Source: CAZNHL01 sp964572965
Lineage (GTDB): Bacteria; Bacteroidota; Bacteroidia; Cytophagales; UBA9547
DNA length: 64,000 nt
Direction of reading: 5' to 3'
Assembly: GCA_964572965.1 (NCBI GenBank)
Contig: CAZNHL010000007.1
Span: 25,439 to 89,438, forward strand
The notes under the pieces are model-generated. The model was not told where the DNA came from. It did no database searches and saw nothing but the letters and a program-made list of their open reading frames with translations. This document shows, piece after piece, positions 1 to 8,682 of the stretch. Position 1 is the first letter of the stretch; each line of letters opens with the position of its first letter. A program made the translations under genes and the position numbers.

Positions 1-270
1 GCTGTAGGCCTGATTTCTGTTTTGTTGATTAAAAAGTTTAATATCAAAACAATGGCTGGTGAAACGGTCTATATCAAGCCGAAAACATTTAATTGGGGAC
101 AGGTGATCGGTGGTTTGATGTTTGGCTTTGGCTGGGCATTGACAGGAGCTTGTCCGGGGCCACTTTTTGCACAAATAGGTGCCGGATTTACAGTGGTTAT
201 TGTAACTTTGCTAAGTGCCATTGCCGGAACCTGGTTTTATGGTCTCATAAAGAATAAATTACCCCATTAA
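1..270 (+). CDS. YeeE/YedE-family (DUF6691-type) membrane protein, 5' end cut by window
   Basis: This is the C-terminal part of a small polytopic membrane protein; the frame is open from the first base of the window, so the true start lies outside. About 89 residues are visible. They carry the family signature FGWALTGACPGP, whose Cys is the residue thought to relay sulfur in YeeE-type thiosulfate transporters, and a final membrane helix. In Bacteroidota such short half-proteins usually come as a pair (YeeE/YedE plus DUF6691), so the partner is probably just left of the window. Transport of a sulfur compound is inferred from the family only. Confidence 0.8.
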   Translation, partial: AVGLISVLLIKKFNIKTMAGETVYIKPKTFNWGQVIGGLMFGFGWALTGACPGPLFAQIGAGFTVVIVTLLSAIAGTWFYGLIKNKLPH

Positions 271-276
271 GAAAAG

Positions 277-717
277 ATGTCAGAATTAGTAAGTGATCAA
301 AAAGGCTCTGGTAAAAATGAATTTAAAGAACGTTCAGTCTTAGCAGGTTTTCTTCTTCAAAAATGCCCCCGCTGCCGTCAGGGAAACGTATTTGAATCAC
401 CAAACCCATATGTGCTTTTAAAACTTTCCGATACATATAAGTATTGCCCGCATTGTGATCTGAGGTATGAACAGGAGCCTGGTTTCTTTACAGGGGCAAT
501 GTATTTCAGTTACGGTATGAATGTAGCTATGATCGTGGTTATCGGGATTGCAATGACTTTGCTTTTTGAAGGAATTGATGCTTTTTATGTGTTTGCAGTA
601 GTTTCTGCAATCATTGTAGGAGTAATGCCGCTTACCTTCCGTTATGCGCGGATGCTGATGTTATATCTGGTAGGGAAAGCCAAGTATGATCGGAGTTATG
701 CTGTGAACGGGAAATAA
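277..717 (+). CDS. DUF983 family zinc-ribbon membrane protein
   Basis: A 146-residue protein with a CxxC pair at residues 30-33 and a second at 57-60, probably forming a metal-binding ribbon. The DUF983 signature follows (PGFFTGAMYFSYG, about 68-80), then two membrane helices near residues 83-103 and 107-128. It starts 6 bases after the preceding gene, so the two are probably co-transcribed. The family has no established function. A strong 15-bp hairpin follows and separates it from the convergent gene on the other strand. Confidence 0.85.
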   Translation: MSELVSDQKGSGKNEFKERSVLAGFLLQKCPRCRQGNVFESPNPYVLLKLSDTYKYCPHCDLRYEQEPGFFTGAMYFSYGMNVAMIVVIGIAMTLLFEGIDAFYVFAVVSAIIVGVMPLTFRYARMLMLYLVGKAKYDRSYAVNGK

Positions 718-761
718 GACGTTTAAAAAGTACTAAAGTATTACTGTATGCTGGTTTATAA

Positions 762-796
762 CAATATAGCCTACGGGTTTTCCGTAGGCTATATTG
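762..796. terminator. Bidirectional hairpin between convergent genes
   Basis: A perfect 15-bp stem (762-776 with 782-796) with a five-base loop lies between the converging DUF983 and DUF2911 genes. There is no long T-run on the plus side, so termination is inferred from stem strength and position. Confidence 0.6.
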
Positions 797-800
797 CTGA

Positions 801-1652
801 TTATTTTGCGGCTTTTATTTCGGAAATCAGCTTTTCTATATTTTTTACTGATTCAGGGTTATTGGCTTTTGTAGCCTTTGCTTTGGCAATTTCGGCCGAT
901 ATAAGGGCATTTTTATAATCTTTTTGTTTTAGCTGGATTTGTGCTTTTAGTTGTTCTATCCAATAGGCGTCAGGTTGTGCTTTTACAGCTTCGTTTACCC
1001 ATTCTGAGGCTTTATTCAAATCCCTGTTTGTCTGGAAATAGTAGCTTGCAGCCTGAAAGTATGGTTTCATGTCAGAAGCCATCGCTTCATTCAGTTCTTT
1101 CATAATTGCGGCATCCTGGTCAATGGCTGTTGATACGGAGAAGCTAACAGCAGTGTTTTCCCAGGTAAGCAATACGTCAAAAGATTTTATTGTCTGATTG
1201 ATCAGATTGATGGTAAATGTTTCTACTTTATCGTTCAGCACCTGCGTCTTCACTTTGAAACGAAATATATCATCTTTGTCTGTATAGCCGAAATTGCCCC
1301 ACAACTGTGTGTTTTTGCTGATAACAATCGTCCATTCTGTTTTGTCAGGAATAGTATAAAGAGCATATTCACCGGCTTTCAGTATTTGATCGCTGATTTT
1401 TACATCTTCTCCAAAATTGATTTTAGTAGAACTGTTTGCTCCGGTACGCCATACCTGACCAAAGGGCACAACCTGTCCGAAAACAACCCTGCCTCGTGCA
1501 CTTGGGCGTGAATAAGTAATACTAACCTCGGACAGAGAGAAATCTTGTTGCAACGTTTGAGTAGGGCTCAATACCGGCATTTTTACTCCTTGTGCAAAAA
1601 TTGCCGTGTTGCTTAAAATGAGCATTACTATTAAAATGGGAATGATCTTCAT
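801..1652 (-). CDS. DUF2911 domain protein with TPR-like C-terminus
   Basis: A 283-residue exported protein. Residues 1-20 form a signal peptide ending in FAQ. Residues about 25-165 match DUF2911, with the family phrases SRPSARGR and WRTGANSST. The C-terminal 90 residues are alpha-helical and resemble tetratricopeptide repeats (ASEWVNEAVKAQPDAYW). DUF2911 proteins are common in Bacteroidota and have no assigned biochemical role; a periplasmic or outer-membrane location is inferred. The gene is monocistronic, with a degenerate copy of a dispersed repeat upstream. Confidence 0.85.
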   Translation of the reverse strand: MKIIPILIVMLILSNTAIFAQGVKMPVLSPTQTLQQDFSLSEVSITYSRPSARGRVVFGQVVPFGQVWRTGANSSTKINFGEDVKISDQILKAGEYALYTIPDKTEWTIVISKNTQLWGNFGYTDKDDIFRFKVKTQVLNDKVETFTINLINQTIKSFDVLLTWENTAVSFSVSTAIDQDAAIMKELNEAMASDMKPYFQAASYYFQTNRDLNKASEWVNEAVKAQPDAYWIEQLKAQIQLKQKDYKNALISAEIAKAKATKANNPESVKNIEKLISEIKAAK

Positions 1653-1722
1653 GTTTTTGAGTTATAATTTCAGCTTCATGTTTATTCTAAGTGTCTTCTA
1701 TGTTGTAAAGTTTTAATATTAA

Positions 1723-1807
1723 TTGAGTAGCCGTTTTCATTGTACCTTTCCTGATCTGCGAAATTCAGTGTTATCTGCAGGTGAAAAACTCAAACAGGCG
1801 TAATTAA
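1723..1807. repeat. Dispersed MITE-like repeat, copy A (short, degenerate)
   Basis: This is the shortest of three related intergenic elements in the window. It opens with TTGAGTAGCCG, contains ATCTGCGAAATTC and GTTATCTGCAGG, and ends with GGCGTAATTA, a decayed form of the right end seen in the copies near 33.0 kb and 46.4 kb. It lies between two leftward genes. Confidence 0.55.
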
Positions 1808-1816
1808 ACTTCTTGA

Positions 1817-2575
1817 TTAAATAAATTGGTTTAGAACTTCAAGGAATCCGGTAGGTTGCTCTGCCTGTACCCAATGGCCAGATCCCATTACTGTGACAAC
1901 TTCAGAATCAGGGAAGTGCTTCGCAATAGCAGGTTTATCTGTATCGGTAATGTAATTAGACTTTTCGCCTCTGATAAACAATGTGGGCTTGTTGAAGTGT
2001 GCATTTTCAGGTAAAGCTTCACCAATATTTTCTATCTGAGATTTGATCAGATCGAGATTCATTCTCCATGCAAACTCGTTTTGCTCATTTCTGTAGAGAT
2101 TTTTTAACAAGAACTGCCTGGTTCCAACATCTGAAATTACTGTGCCCATTTGTTCGTCAGCCTGGTTTCTGTTTTCCAGATTCGCAAGATCAACACTTGC
2201 AAGGCCGGCCAGAATAGATTGATGGTGAGGAGGATAATAACGGGGAGAAATGTCAACTACAACGAGTTTCTCTAACAAGTCAGGATATTTACAAGCGAAA
2301 TGCATGGCTGTTTTTCCTCCCATAGAATGACCGATAATGATAGGGTTCTTAAGTGTTTGTTGTTCAATAAACTCTTTCAGATCACCGGCCATTGCTTCAT
2401 AATTGTGAGGAGAAGCCATCGGTGAGCGGCCGTGGTTACGTTGATCTACAAGAAAAACACGATGCGTCTCTGCAAGTGATTTTGTAACAGTAAGCCAGTT
2501 GTCAGACGAACCGAACAAACCATGTAAAATGATTAATGCCTGTCCTTCGCCACTTTCTCTATAAAATAAATTCAT
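1817..2575 (-). CDS. Alpha/beta-hydrolase, YbfF-type esterase
   Basis: A 252-residue cytosolic alpha/beta-hydrolase. The nucleophile elbow GHSMGG puts the catalytic Ser at about residue 84. The HGLFGSSDNW oxyanion-hole segment is at 18-27 and the catalytic His is in GSGHW near 234. The motif DQRNHGRS and the length match the YbfF acyl-CoA thioesterase/esterase group. The gene follows pdxJ after 15 bases and is probably its operon partner. The natural substrate cannot be read from the sequence. Confidence 0.85.
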   Translation of the reverse strand: MNLFYRESGEGQALIILHGLFGSSDNWLTVTKSLAETHRVFLVDQRNHGRSPMASPHNYEAMAGDLKEFIEQQTLKNPIIIGHSMGGKTAMHFACKYPDLLEKLVVVDISPRYYPPHHQSILAGLASVDLANLENRNQADEQMGTVISDVGTRQFLLKNLYRNEQNEFAWRMNLDLIKSQIENIGEALPENAHFNKPTLFIRGEKSNYITDTDKPAIAKHFPDSEVVTVMGSGHWVQAEQPTGFLEVLNQFI

Positions 2576-2590
2576 TTTGGTGTGGAGTGT

Positions 2591-3304
2591 TTATTTTAAC
2601 TGTCTTAAATACATCTGAATTGTGTTTTCCAGCCCGTAATATAGCGCATCGCAAATCAATGCATGGCCTATCGATACTTCGTCGAGGTTAGGCAGGTTTT
2701 GATGCAGATATTGTAAATTATCTAAATCAAGGTCATGACCGGCATTTAAACCTAAGCCAAGTTCGTCTGCTTTTTTTGCGGCAATTATATAAGGTTTGAT
2801 TGCTTCTTCACGATTTTTATGATAGTGACTGGCATAAGGTTCTGTGTATAGTTCTACACGGTCAGCGCCAACAGCTTTGGCTCCTTCAACCATTTTGGAG
2901 TCAGGGTCTACAAAAATAGAAACACGCACCCCCCAGGATTTTAGTTGAGCTACAACTTCTGTCAATTGGGTTTTATTGGCTATTGTGTCCCAGCCGGCAT
3001 TAGAAGTAATTGCCTGAGGAGGATCGGGTACAAGGGTTGCTTGAGCCGGGCGAGTAAGTTTAACAAGTTCCATAAACCTGCCGTCTGGATAGCCCTCAAT
3101 ATTAAACTCTGTAGAAATTACTTTTTTCAGATTAGTAACATCCTTATAACGAATATGACGCTCATCCGGGCGGGGGTGAACCGTAATTCCCTGGGAACCG
3201 AAGCGCTCACAATCCAAGGCTACTTTTACTACATCGGGATTGTTCCCTCCACGTGCATTTCGCAGCGTTGCGATTTTATTTATGTTAACACTGAGTTTTG
3301 TCAT
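2591..3304 (-). CDS. pdxJ: Pyridoxine 5'-phosphate synthase PdxJ
   Basis: At 237 residues this has the normal length for PdxJ, which condenses 1-deoxyxylulose 5-phosphate with 3-amino-2-oxopropyl phosphate in the DXP-dependent pathway to pyridoxal phosphate. It opens with the family N-terminus (KLSVNINKIATLRNARGG), and carries HPRPDERHI, the EGYPDGRF segment and the C-terminal phosphate-binding region NAGHDL...VSIGHA. It is the first gene of a leftward pair with the esterase. The start ATG has no competing upstream start. Confidence 0.95.
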   Translation of the reverse strand: MTKLSVNINKIATLRNARGGNNPDVVKVALDCERFGSQGITVHPRPDERHIRYKDVTNLKKVISTEFNIEGYPDGRFMELVKLTRPAQATLVPDPPQAITSNAGWDTIANKTQLTEVVAQLKSWGVRVSIFVDPDSKMVEGAKAVGADRVELYTEPYASHYHKNREEAIKPYIIAAKKADELGLGLNAGHDLDLDNLQYLHQNLPNLDEVSIGHALICDALYYGLENTIQMYLRQLK

Positions 3305-3458
3305 GAGTCAGATTTGAAAATTGCATCAGGAATGATTAATTTCGAAGCCAAATTTAAATCATTTTCCCGAATTTGGTTTAGATTCCATCAACAAGAAGGG
3401 ATTTTACAATATTTATTCTCAATAAAATCTTTCTACACTTTTAATTTCCTGATCTAAA

Positions 3459-3908
3459 ATGAGCTTAAAAACACAGATAGACGCTGATATAAAAACAGCA
3501 ATGCTGGCAAAAGATAAGGATAGCCTGACAGCACTCAGAAGTATCAAATCTTTGATCCTTTTGTCTGAAACAGAAAAAGGTGCTGCTGAAGAGTTGAATG
3601 CAGATGCTGAAATCAAGTTGTTGACCAAGGCCGCCAAACAAAGAAGAGAGTCTGCTGACGTTTTCGGATCACAGGGACGTAAGGATCTTCAGGATAAAGA
3701 ATTACTTGAATTAGCGGTTATTGAAAGGTATTTACCAAAACAATTGAGTGAAGATGAAGTGAAAGCTGCTGTTAATACAATTATTCAGAAAGTTGGCGCT
3801 AGCAGCGCTGCGGACCTGGGTAAGGTAATGGGTGTTGCTTCAAAAGAATTGGCAGGTAAAGCTGACGGTAAAGTAATCTCTTCAATTGTAAAGCAGCTAC
3901 TAGGCTAA
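3459..3908 (+). CDS. GatB/YqeY domain protein
   Basis: A 149-residue stand-alone YqeY protein, related to the tail domain of the GatB amidotransferase subunit. The family pattern is visible from MSLKTQIDADIKTAMLAKD through LRSIKSLI, the RRESA segment, the ERYLPKQLSEDEV centre and the Gly-rich end VMGVASKELAGKADG. The precise role of free YqeY proteins is not settled; a tRNA-related function is suggested by the homology. It begins a rightward run and is followed by cvpA after 3 bases. Confidence 0.9.
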   Translation: MSLKTQIDADIKTAMLAKDKDSLTALRSIKSLILLSETEKGAAEELNADAEIKLLTKAAKQRRESADVFGSQGRKDLQDKELLELAVIERYLPKQLSEDEVKAAVNTIIQKVGASSAADLGKVMGVASKELAGKADGKVISSIVKQLLG

Positions 3909-3911
3909 TTA

Positions 3912-4394
3912 ATGAAGCCTGATTGGATTGACATCATTATTGGTACTGCTTTGGTATGGGGTATTATTGCAGGATACAAAAGAGGCATTATTATGGAAGT
4001 CATCTATTTGCTGGCTTATATTATTGCTTTGATTGCTGCCATGTTATTCTTCAAAGAGCTGGTTATAGTATTAGATGCCAGAATCCCTGAGTTACATGGA
4101 ATAGTATCATTCCTTGCTTTTACATTAATTTTCGTAGGTATCTTTAAAGCTGTTAATTTCCTTGGAAGCATTATTAAAGGAATTGTCAGTTTTACGCCTT
4201 TCGGTATTTTAGATAATTTGCTTGGAGCTTTATTAGCTGTTTTTAAGGTAATGATGATAGTTTCATGCTTTATGTTGGTTTGTGAGTGGCTGAAAATAAG
4301 TAGTTTAACTTCTGAATTCTCAAAAAGCATTTTCAATCCTTATCTCGTTTGGTTTACAAATTTGATTTTTAAATCGTGGTTGCATCTCTCATAA
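3912..4394 (+). CDS. CvpA family inner-membrane protein
   Basis: A 160-residue protein with four predicted membrane helices. It starts with the CvpA-type WIDIIIGTALVWGIIAGYKRG, where a Gly-rich turn links the first two helices. In enterobacteria CvpA was first linked to colicin V production and later to envelope stress tolerance; in Bacteroidota only the fold assignment is safe. It is tightly coupled to the YqeY gene. About 120 bases separate it from the next gene, including a small inverted repeat (GTTACG/CGTAAC at 4455-4472). Confidence 0.85.
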   Translation: MKPDWIDIIIGTALVWGIIAGYKRGIIMEVIYLLAYIIALIAAMLFFKELVIVLDARIPELHGIVSFLAFTLIFVGIFKAVNFLGSIIKGIVSFTPFGILDNLLGALLAVFKVMMIVSCFMLVCEWLKISSLTSEFSKSIFNPYLVWFTNLIFKSWLHLS

Positions 4395-4514
4395 TGTCAT
4401 GTGAGATCAAACATTTTTTGAAAAGTTTGGTGAATTTTAATAAAATTGCATTTCGTTACGGATAAACGTAACATCATTTATTTCGTATTTATTTTCAAAA
4501 CTTCCTTTAAGTAG

Positions 4515-5267
4515 ATGTCTTATCAAATCAAGGAAAATAAGGGCTTCAAATATATTGACGCAGGTGAGGGTGAAGTCCTGCTTTGTTTACATGGTCTTTT
4601 TGGCGCTTTAAGTAACTGGACCGACATTATTAGCGCTTTTTCCAAAACACACAGAGTGATATTGCCTATAATGCCTATTTATGAAATGCCTATTAAGAGT
4701 GCAGGATTAGATGGCTTAGTTGAATATATTACCAATTTTGTAGAATACAAGTCGTTGTCAGACATGACGTTGATAGGTAATTCATTAGGGGGGCATGTCG
4801 GCTTGATTTATACATTGAAATATCCTCAGAAAGTAAAACGTCTTTTACTGACAGGCAGCTCCGGTTTGTTTGAAAACGGAATGGGGGGGTCTTTCCCTAA
4901 AAGGGGAGATTATAATTATGTTAAAGAGCGTACTGAATATACATTCTACGATCCTGCTGTTGCTACCAAAGAATTGGTGGATGAGGTGTATGAAATTGTA
5001 GGCAGTATTCCTAAATGTATGCGCATTATTGCGATTGCTAAATCTGCGCAACGTCATAATATGGCAACCGTAGTAGGAAATATTAAATGTCCTACTATGC
5101 TGGTCTGGGGGTTAAATGATACTATTACTCCGCCAGAAGTAGCCCATGAGTTTAATAAATTGATTCCTCATTCATTATTAAGATTCATTGATAAATGCGG
5201 TCATGCGCCAATGATGGAGAGACCTGTAGAGTTTATTGAGTATCTTAAAGAGTTTCTAGAAAATTAA
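4515..5267 (+). CDS. Alpha/beta-hydrolase
   Basis: A 250-residue alpha/beta-hydrolase with the oxyanion segment HGLFGALSNW near 26-35, the nucleophile elbow GNSLGG (Ser about 90) and a C-terminal CGHAPMMERP with the catalytic His near 230. It lies 5 bases before the CBS-domain gene that precedes nadK, an arrangement I recall from several Bacteroidota. Its substrate is unknown. Confidence 0.85.
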   Translation: MSYQIKENKGFKYIDAGEGEVLLCLHGLFGALSNWTDIISAFSKTHRVILPIMPIYEMPIKSAGLDGLVEYITNFVEYKSLSDMTLIGNSLGGHVGLIYTLKYPQKVKRLLLTGSSGLFENGMGGSFPKRGDYNYVKERTEYTFYDPAVATKELVDEVYEIVGSIPKCMRIIAIAKSAQRHNMATVVGNIKCPTMLVWGLNDTITPPEVAHEFNKLIPHSLLRFIDKCGHAPMMERPVEFIEYLKEFLEN

Positions 5268-5272
5268 ATTAC

Positions 5273-5938
5273 ATGAATGCACAAGAATTTGTCCAGTCCT
5301 CCATTCCTCATCTGAAATCAGGTGACAGTGCTCAATATGCGCTGGAATTAATGGAGGATAATGGATTTAGTTCTTTGCCGGTTGTAGATGAAGATATTTT
5401 CAAAGGTTTTCTAAATGAGGAAACGCTACACTCTTTATTAGATGATAATGTTGAAATTGGCAAACTAAGGTTAGACAATCAGGAGGCCTTTGTTCGTCAG
5501 GAACAACATATTTACGATGTATTAAGAGTTTCTTTTCAAACCGGATCTGCTTATATAGCTGTATTAGGAGAGAATAAAAAGTATCTTGGAACAATCGTAG
5601 TTTCTGAAACGCTTTCTTATTTTGCAGGAATGAATGCCTTTACCAGTCCTGGTGGGGTATTGGTTCTGTCAATGGAGGAATCTAAGTATTCGTTAGGGGA
5701 GATCGGGCGTATTATTGAAAGTAACGGAGCTAAAATACTCAGTGCTGCTATCATGCAGGAAGAGGATGTTGTGGGAATGGTACGTTTAGTATTGAAGTTG
5801 AATCAACCGGATTTGTCCAGAGTTATTTCAGCACTTGAGCGTTTTCAATATAATATTGTCGGCCAGTATCATGAATCCGATTTCGAGAGCGTTGATAAGC
5901 AGCGCCTTGATAATTTGATGCGCTATCTCAATATTTAA
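5273..5938 (+). CDS. CBS domain protein
   Basis: A 221-residue soluble protein. The first 120 residues hold a CBS pair (LMEDNGFSSLPVVDEDIFKGFLNEE, described here only by its first half around residues 28-45, then AYIAVLGENKKYLGTIV). The C-terminal part resembles an ACT-like domain (VLVLSMEESKYSLGEIGRI). CBS pairs commonly sense adenosine nucleotides. It sits directly before nadK, so a nucleotide-sensing link to NADP synthesis is possible but is inference. Confidence 0.8.
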   Translation: MNAQEFVQSSIPHLKSGDSAQYALELMEDNGFSSLPVVDEDIFKGFLNEETLHSLLDDNVEIGKLRLDNQEAFVRQEQHIYDVLRVSFQTGSAYIAVLGENKKYLGTIVVSETLSYFAGMNAFTSPGGVLVLSMEESKYSLGEIGRIIESNGAKILSAAIMQEEDVVGMVRLVLKLNQPDLSRVISALERFQYNIVGQYHESDFESVDKQRLDNLMRYLNI

Positions 5939-5952
5939 TCCGGGTATTGATT

Positions 5953-6831
5953 GTGAAGATAGCATTACACGGAAGACCATTCAAAGAGGAGTTTATTCCT
6001 CATATCAGAGAAATACTTTCTATTCTTCAGGCTCATAAGGTTGAGATTGTGCTCAATAAACTTTATGCTGCTTTTTTAGTCAAACAAAAAATTATTTCCA
6101 AAAGCGAATATCCGACTTTTACAGATTTGTCTGACTTTCCGGATTGTGACTATGTTTTCAGTATAGGTGGTGATGGAACTCTGTTGGAATCAATCACCTT
6201 TATTGGGAAAAAAGAGACTCCTATTCTTGGTTTTAATATCGGACGCCTAGGCTATCTGGCTACTATTTCCAAGGACGAGATAAGTGATTCGCTGGAAAAA
6301 CTTTTCAATAAAGAATATAAAATAGAAGACCGCATTTTGGTGCAACTGGAGTCGGATCAAAAATTATTTGGTGATATTAATTTTGGTTTAAACGAGCTGA
6401 GTATTTTTAAACGCGATACTTCTTCAATGATAATTGTTCATACATATATCAATGGGCAATTCTTGAATTCTTATTGGGCAGATGGCTTATTGGTAGCAAC
6501 ACCTACAGGTTCTACAGGTTATTCTTTGAGTGTAGGAGGTCCCGTTGTGTTACCGAGTTCTAATAATTTTATTATTGCACCGGTAAGTCCGCATAGCCTG
6601 AATGTCAGGCCTTTAATTGTTTCTGATGATTCTGTTATCTCTTTCAAGATTGAAGGAAGGAGCAAAAATTTTCTGGTTGCCTTAGATTCCAGGTCATGTA
6701 AAGTAGATGCATCTGTGCAATTATCCGTAAAAAAAGCAGATTTTAAAGCGAAATTAGTTACCTTGAACAATACTAGTTATTTAACAACACTCCGGAAAAA
6801 GTTGAACTGGGGTATTGATGTAAGAAATTGA
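5953..6831 (+). CDS. nadK: NAD kinase
   Basis: About 292 residues, the ATP-dependent kinase that makes NADP from NAD. The catalytic GGDGTLL motif is near residues 72-78, LGFNIGRLGYLA follows, and the NAD-binding TPTGSTGYSLSVGGPV is near 180. I chose the GTG at 5953, giving an N-terminus MKIALHGRPF typical of this group, over a TTG two codons upstream. It is the third member of a hydrolase-CBS-nadK run with gaps of 5 and about 14 bases. Confidence 0.93.
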   Translation: MKIALHGRPFKEEFIPHIREILSILQAHKVEIVLNKLYAAFLVKQKIISKSEYPTFTDLSDFPDCDYVFSIGGDGTLLESITFIGKKETPILGFNIGRLGYLATISKDEISDSLEKLFNKEYKIEDRILVQLESDQKLFGDINFGLNELSIFKRDTSSMIIVHTYINGQFLNSYWADGLLVATPTGSTGYSLSVGGPVVLPSSNNFIIAPVSPHSLNVRPLIVSDDSVISFKIEGRSKNFLVALDSRSCKVDASVQLSVKKADFKAKLVTLNNTSYLTTLRKKLNWGIDVRN

Positions 6832-6839
6832 ATATATTT

Positions 6840-6870
6840 TTGATTTATTTCAATATAATATATAGTTTTG
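6840..6870 (+). promoter_or_regulatory. Bacteroidota-type promoter for DUF6089 gene
   Basis: A TTG at 6840-6842 and TAGTTTTG at 6863-6870 are 20 bases apart, fitting the Bacteroidota -33/-7 pattern (TTG/TAnnTTTG). The ATG at 6912 lies about 40 bases downstream of the -7 element, which also favours that ATG over the earlier TTG codon at 6885. Confidence 0.55.
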
Positions 6871-6911
6871 TCTAAACAGCCTATTTGTTTCTAAAGATTA
6901 AAGAACATTTT

Positions 6912-7877
6912 ATGAAGAAACTACAACACCTACCTATCATTTGCCTAGCTATAGTTATGGTGGCTTTCTCAGTTAATACCGGTTATGCCCAAAAATTCAC
7001 AAAGAAAAAGAAGTATTGGGAAATAGGTGCCAGTTTAGGCATAATGAACTATGTGGGAGAGCTAGATCCGGGTCAGAGTTTTGTTAGTCCGGGATTACAA
7101 TATACTAAGCCTAGTGTAGGGGTGCATTTGATGCGTAAGTTTCATCCAAGATTGTTTTGGAGAGCTGCTTTCACTTATGGTAGAGTCAAAGGGGATGACA
7201 GAACTGCATTGGGAGATGATGGTGACTTCAGAAGAGCACGCGATTTGAATTTCAGAAGTGATATCTTTGAATTGAAAGGCGATTTGATTATCGACTTATT
7301 TGATAATAGAGGTAACTATACCAAAAGATCTGATTACAATGTTTACGGTTTCATAGGATTGGCAGGGTTTTATATGCGCCCTCAATTCCTGATGATAGAT
7401 CAGGCTACCGGTGAGAGAACGAGTACCTGGGTAGCTGCACAGCCATACAAAACTGAAGGAAAGAGTTATTCTTCATTTCAGATGGCCATTCCTTTCGGAT
7501 TGGGTTTCAGATATAAGTTAAGTAAACAGTGGGATTTAGCCTTTGAAATTGGCTGGAGAAGAACATTTACAGATTACCTGGATGACGTAAGTACGACTTA
7601 TGCAGGTCCTGAGAACTTACCTAGAGATACATGGTATATCGCTGACCGCTCTGCTGCTGCTCAGTATTATGGTCATACAACTATTACTAATCCATCTATG
7701 ACTCAATCTAATGTGATGTCTTCTGACGGACAGGTCGATAATTATACTCACCTTGCCGGTTTTGGTCAGAAAGGTGATCAGCGTGGCGATAAAAACACAG
7801 ATTGGTATATTGTGACAGGTTTTCATTTGTCTTACATTATTCCTGAGCGTGTAGTTTGTCCTAAGTTCAGAAATTAA
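6912..7877 (+). CDS. DUF6089 outer-membrane protein
   Basis: A 321-residue exported protein. The signal peptide ends in GYAQ. The body is rich in aromatic and charged beta-strands typical of an outer-membrane barrel, with the family phrase EIGASLGIMNYVGEL at the start of the mature part. DUF6089 proteins sit beside bamA in Bacteroidota and may take part in outer-membrane biogenesis; their role is not established. I chose the ATG at 6912 because it yields a clean signal peptide and fits the promoter just upstream. A second family member follows. Confidence 0.82.
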   Translation: MKKLQHLPIICLAIVMVAFSVNTGYAQKFTKKKKYWEIGASLGIMNYVGELDPGQSFVSPGLQYTKPSVGVHLMRKFHPRLFWRAAFTYGRVKGDDRTALGDDGDFRRARDLNFRSDIFELKGDLIIDLFDNRGNYTKRSDYNVYGFIGLAGFYMRPQFLMIDQATGERTSTWVAAQPYKTEGKSYSSFQMAIPFGLGFRYKLSKQWDLAFEIGWRRTFTDYLDDVSTTYAGPENLPRDTWYIADRSAAAQYYGHTTITNPSMTQSNVMSSDGQVDNYTHLAGFGQKGDQRGDKNTDWYIVTGFHLSYIIPERVVCPKFRN

Positions 7878-7920
7878 GAAATTATACAATATCATCGTGG
7901 TAAAAACGTTTAGACAGTAT

Positions 7921-8592
7921 ATGAAGCATTTCATTACTGTCTTTTTCTTTTCTTTATTATTTTTCAATACCGCATATTCCCAAAAATGGGAAGTAGGTGC
8001 AGGTATTGGTGGCACTTTATACAGGGGTGAGTTGGCTCCCGGGTTTAAACCTCTACAGGTAAGGCCCGGTGGACAGGCTTTTGTCAGATATAATTTCAGC
8101 CCGGTTTTTGACCTACGCGTGAATGTATTATTTACAGGCATACATGGGTCAGATCAAGGAAGTAATAATGCTATGGCGAAGCTTCGCAATACTTCTTTTA
8201 ATAATAGCATATCTGAAATTTCTTTTCTGGCAGAGTATAACTTTTTTGACTTCAGGGCTCCTCACAAAACCTTTAAGGCAACAAATAAGTGGTCTCCTTA
8301 TTTATTAATGGGTTTAGGTGTATTTCGTTTCACCGCCTATGAAAAGGATCAGAACTATTCAATGAATCTATGTATTCCATTAGGTGTTGGGGTAAAATGG
8401 GCCTATTCAAAGCAAGTTAATTTTGGTGTTGAGGCCGGCTATCGGATTACCTTTACAGATCAGCTGGATAATGTTTATGAGCGTGATGGTTCAAATACTA
8501 CGCAGACTTCATATACTGATAATGATGCTTATTTGTTTGCCGGGGTTCAGGTTAGCTATACCTTTTATTCTGTCAAATGCCCTGAAAAATAA
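7921..8592 (+). CDS. DUF6089-type outer-membrane beta-barrel protein, second copy
   Basis: A 223-residue exported barrel protein, shorter than its upstream neighbour but clearly related: after a signal peptide ending in AYSQ it reads KWEVGAGIGGTLYRGELAPG, and both proteins end in a Cys-containing tail (VVCPKF and SVKCPEK). The ATG at 7921 is preferred over a GTG at 7897 because the signal peptide begins there. The pair looks like an old tandem duplication in front of uppS and bamA. Confidence 0.8.
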   Translation: MKHFITVFFFSLLFFNTAYSQKWEVGAGIGGTLYRGELAPGFKPLQVRPGGQAFVRYNFSPVFDLRVNVLFTGIHGSDQGSNNAMAKLRNTSFNNSISEISFLAEYNFFDFRAPHKTFKATNKWSPYLLMGLGVFRFTAYEKDQNYSMNLCIPLGVGVKWAYSKQVNFGVEAGYRITFTDQLDNVYERDGSNTTQTSYTDNDAYLFAGVQVSYTFYSVKCPEK

Positions 8593-8682
8593 GTTCTCTT
8601 AGACTATTCTTGAAAATCTCTTTTATAAGACCCATATTTGCACTCTCAAATTTGAGGCAATACATTACTAATTAAATCTGTT

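Noticed and set aside
2945..3457. A 170-codon rightward frame opposite pdxJ
   Set aside because: It is antisense to a clear pdxJ gene, has no family resemblance, and its composition follows the complementary coding sequence.
7617..8141. A 174-codon leftward frame opposite the DUF6089 genes
   Set aside because: Antisense to two coherent exported barrel proteins; no protein-like pattern.
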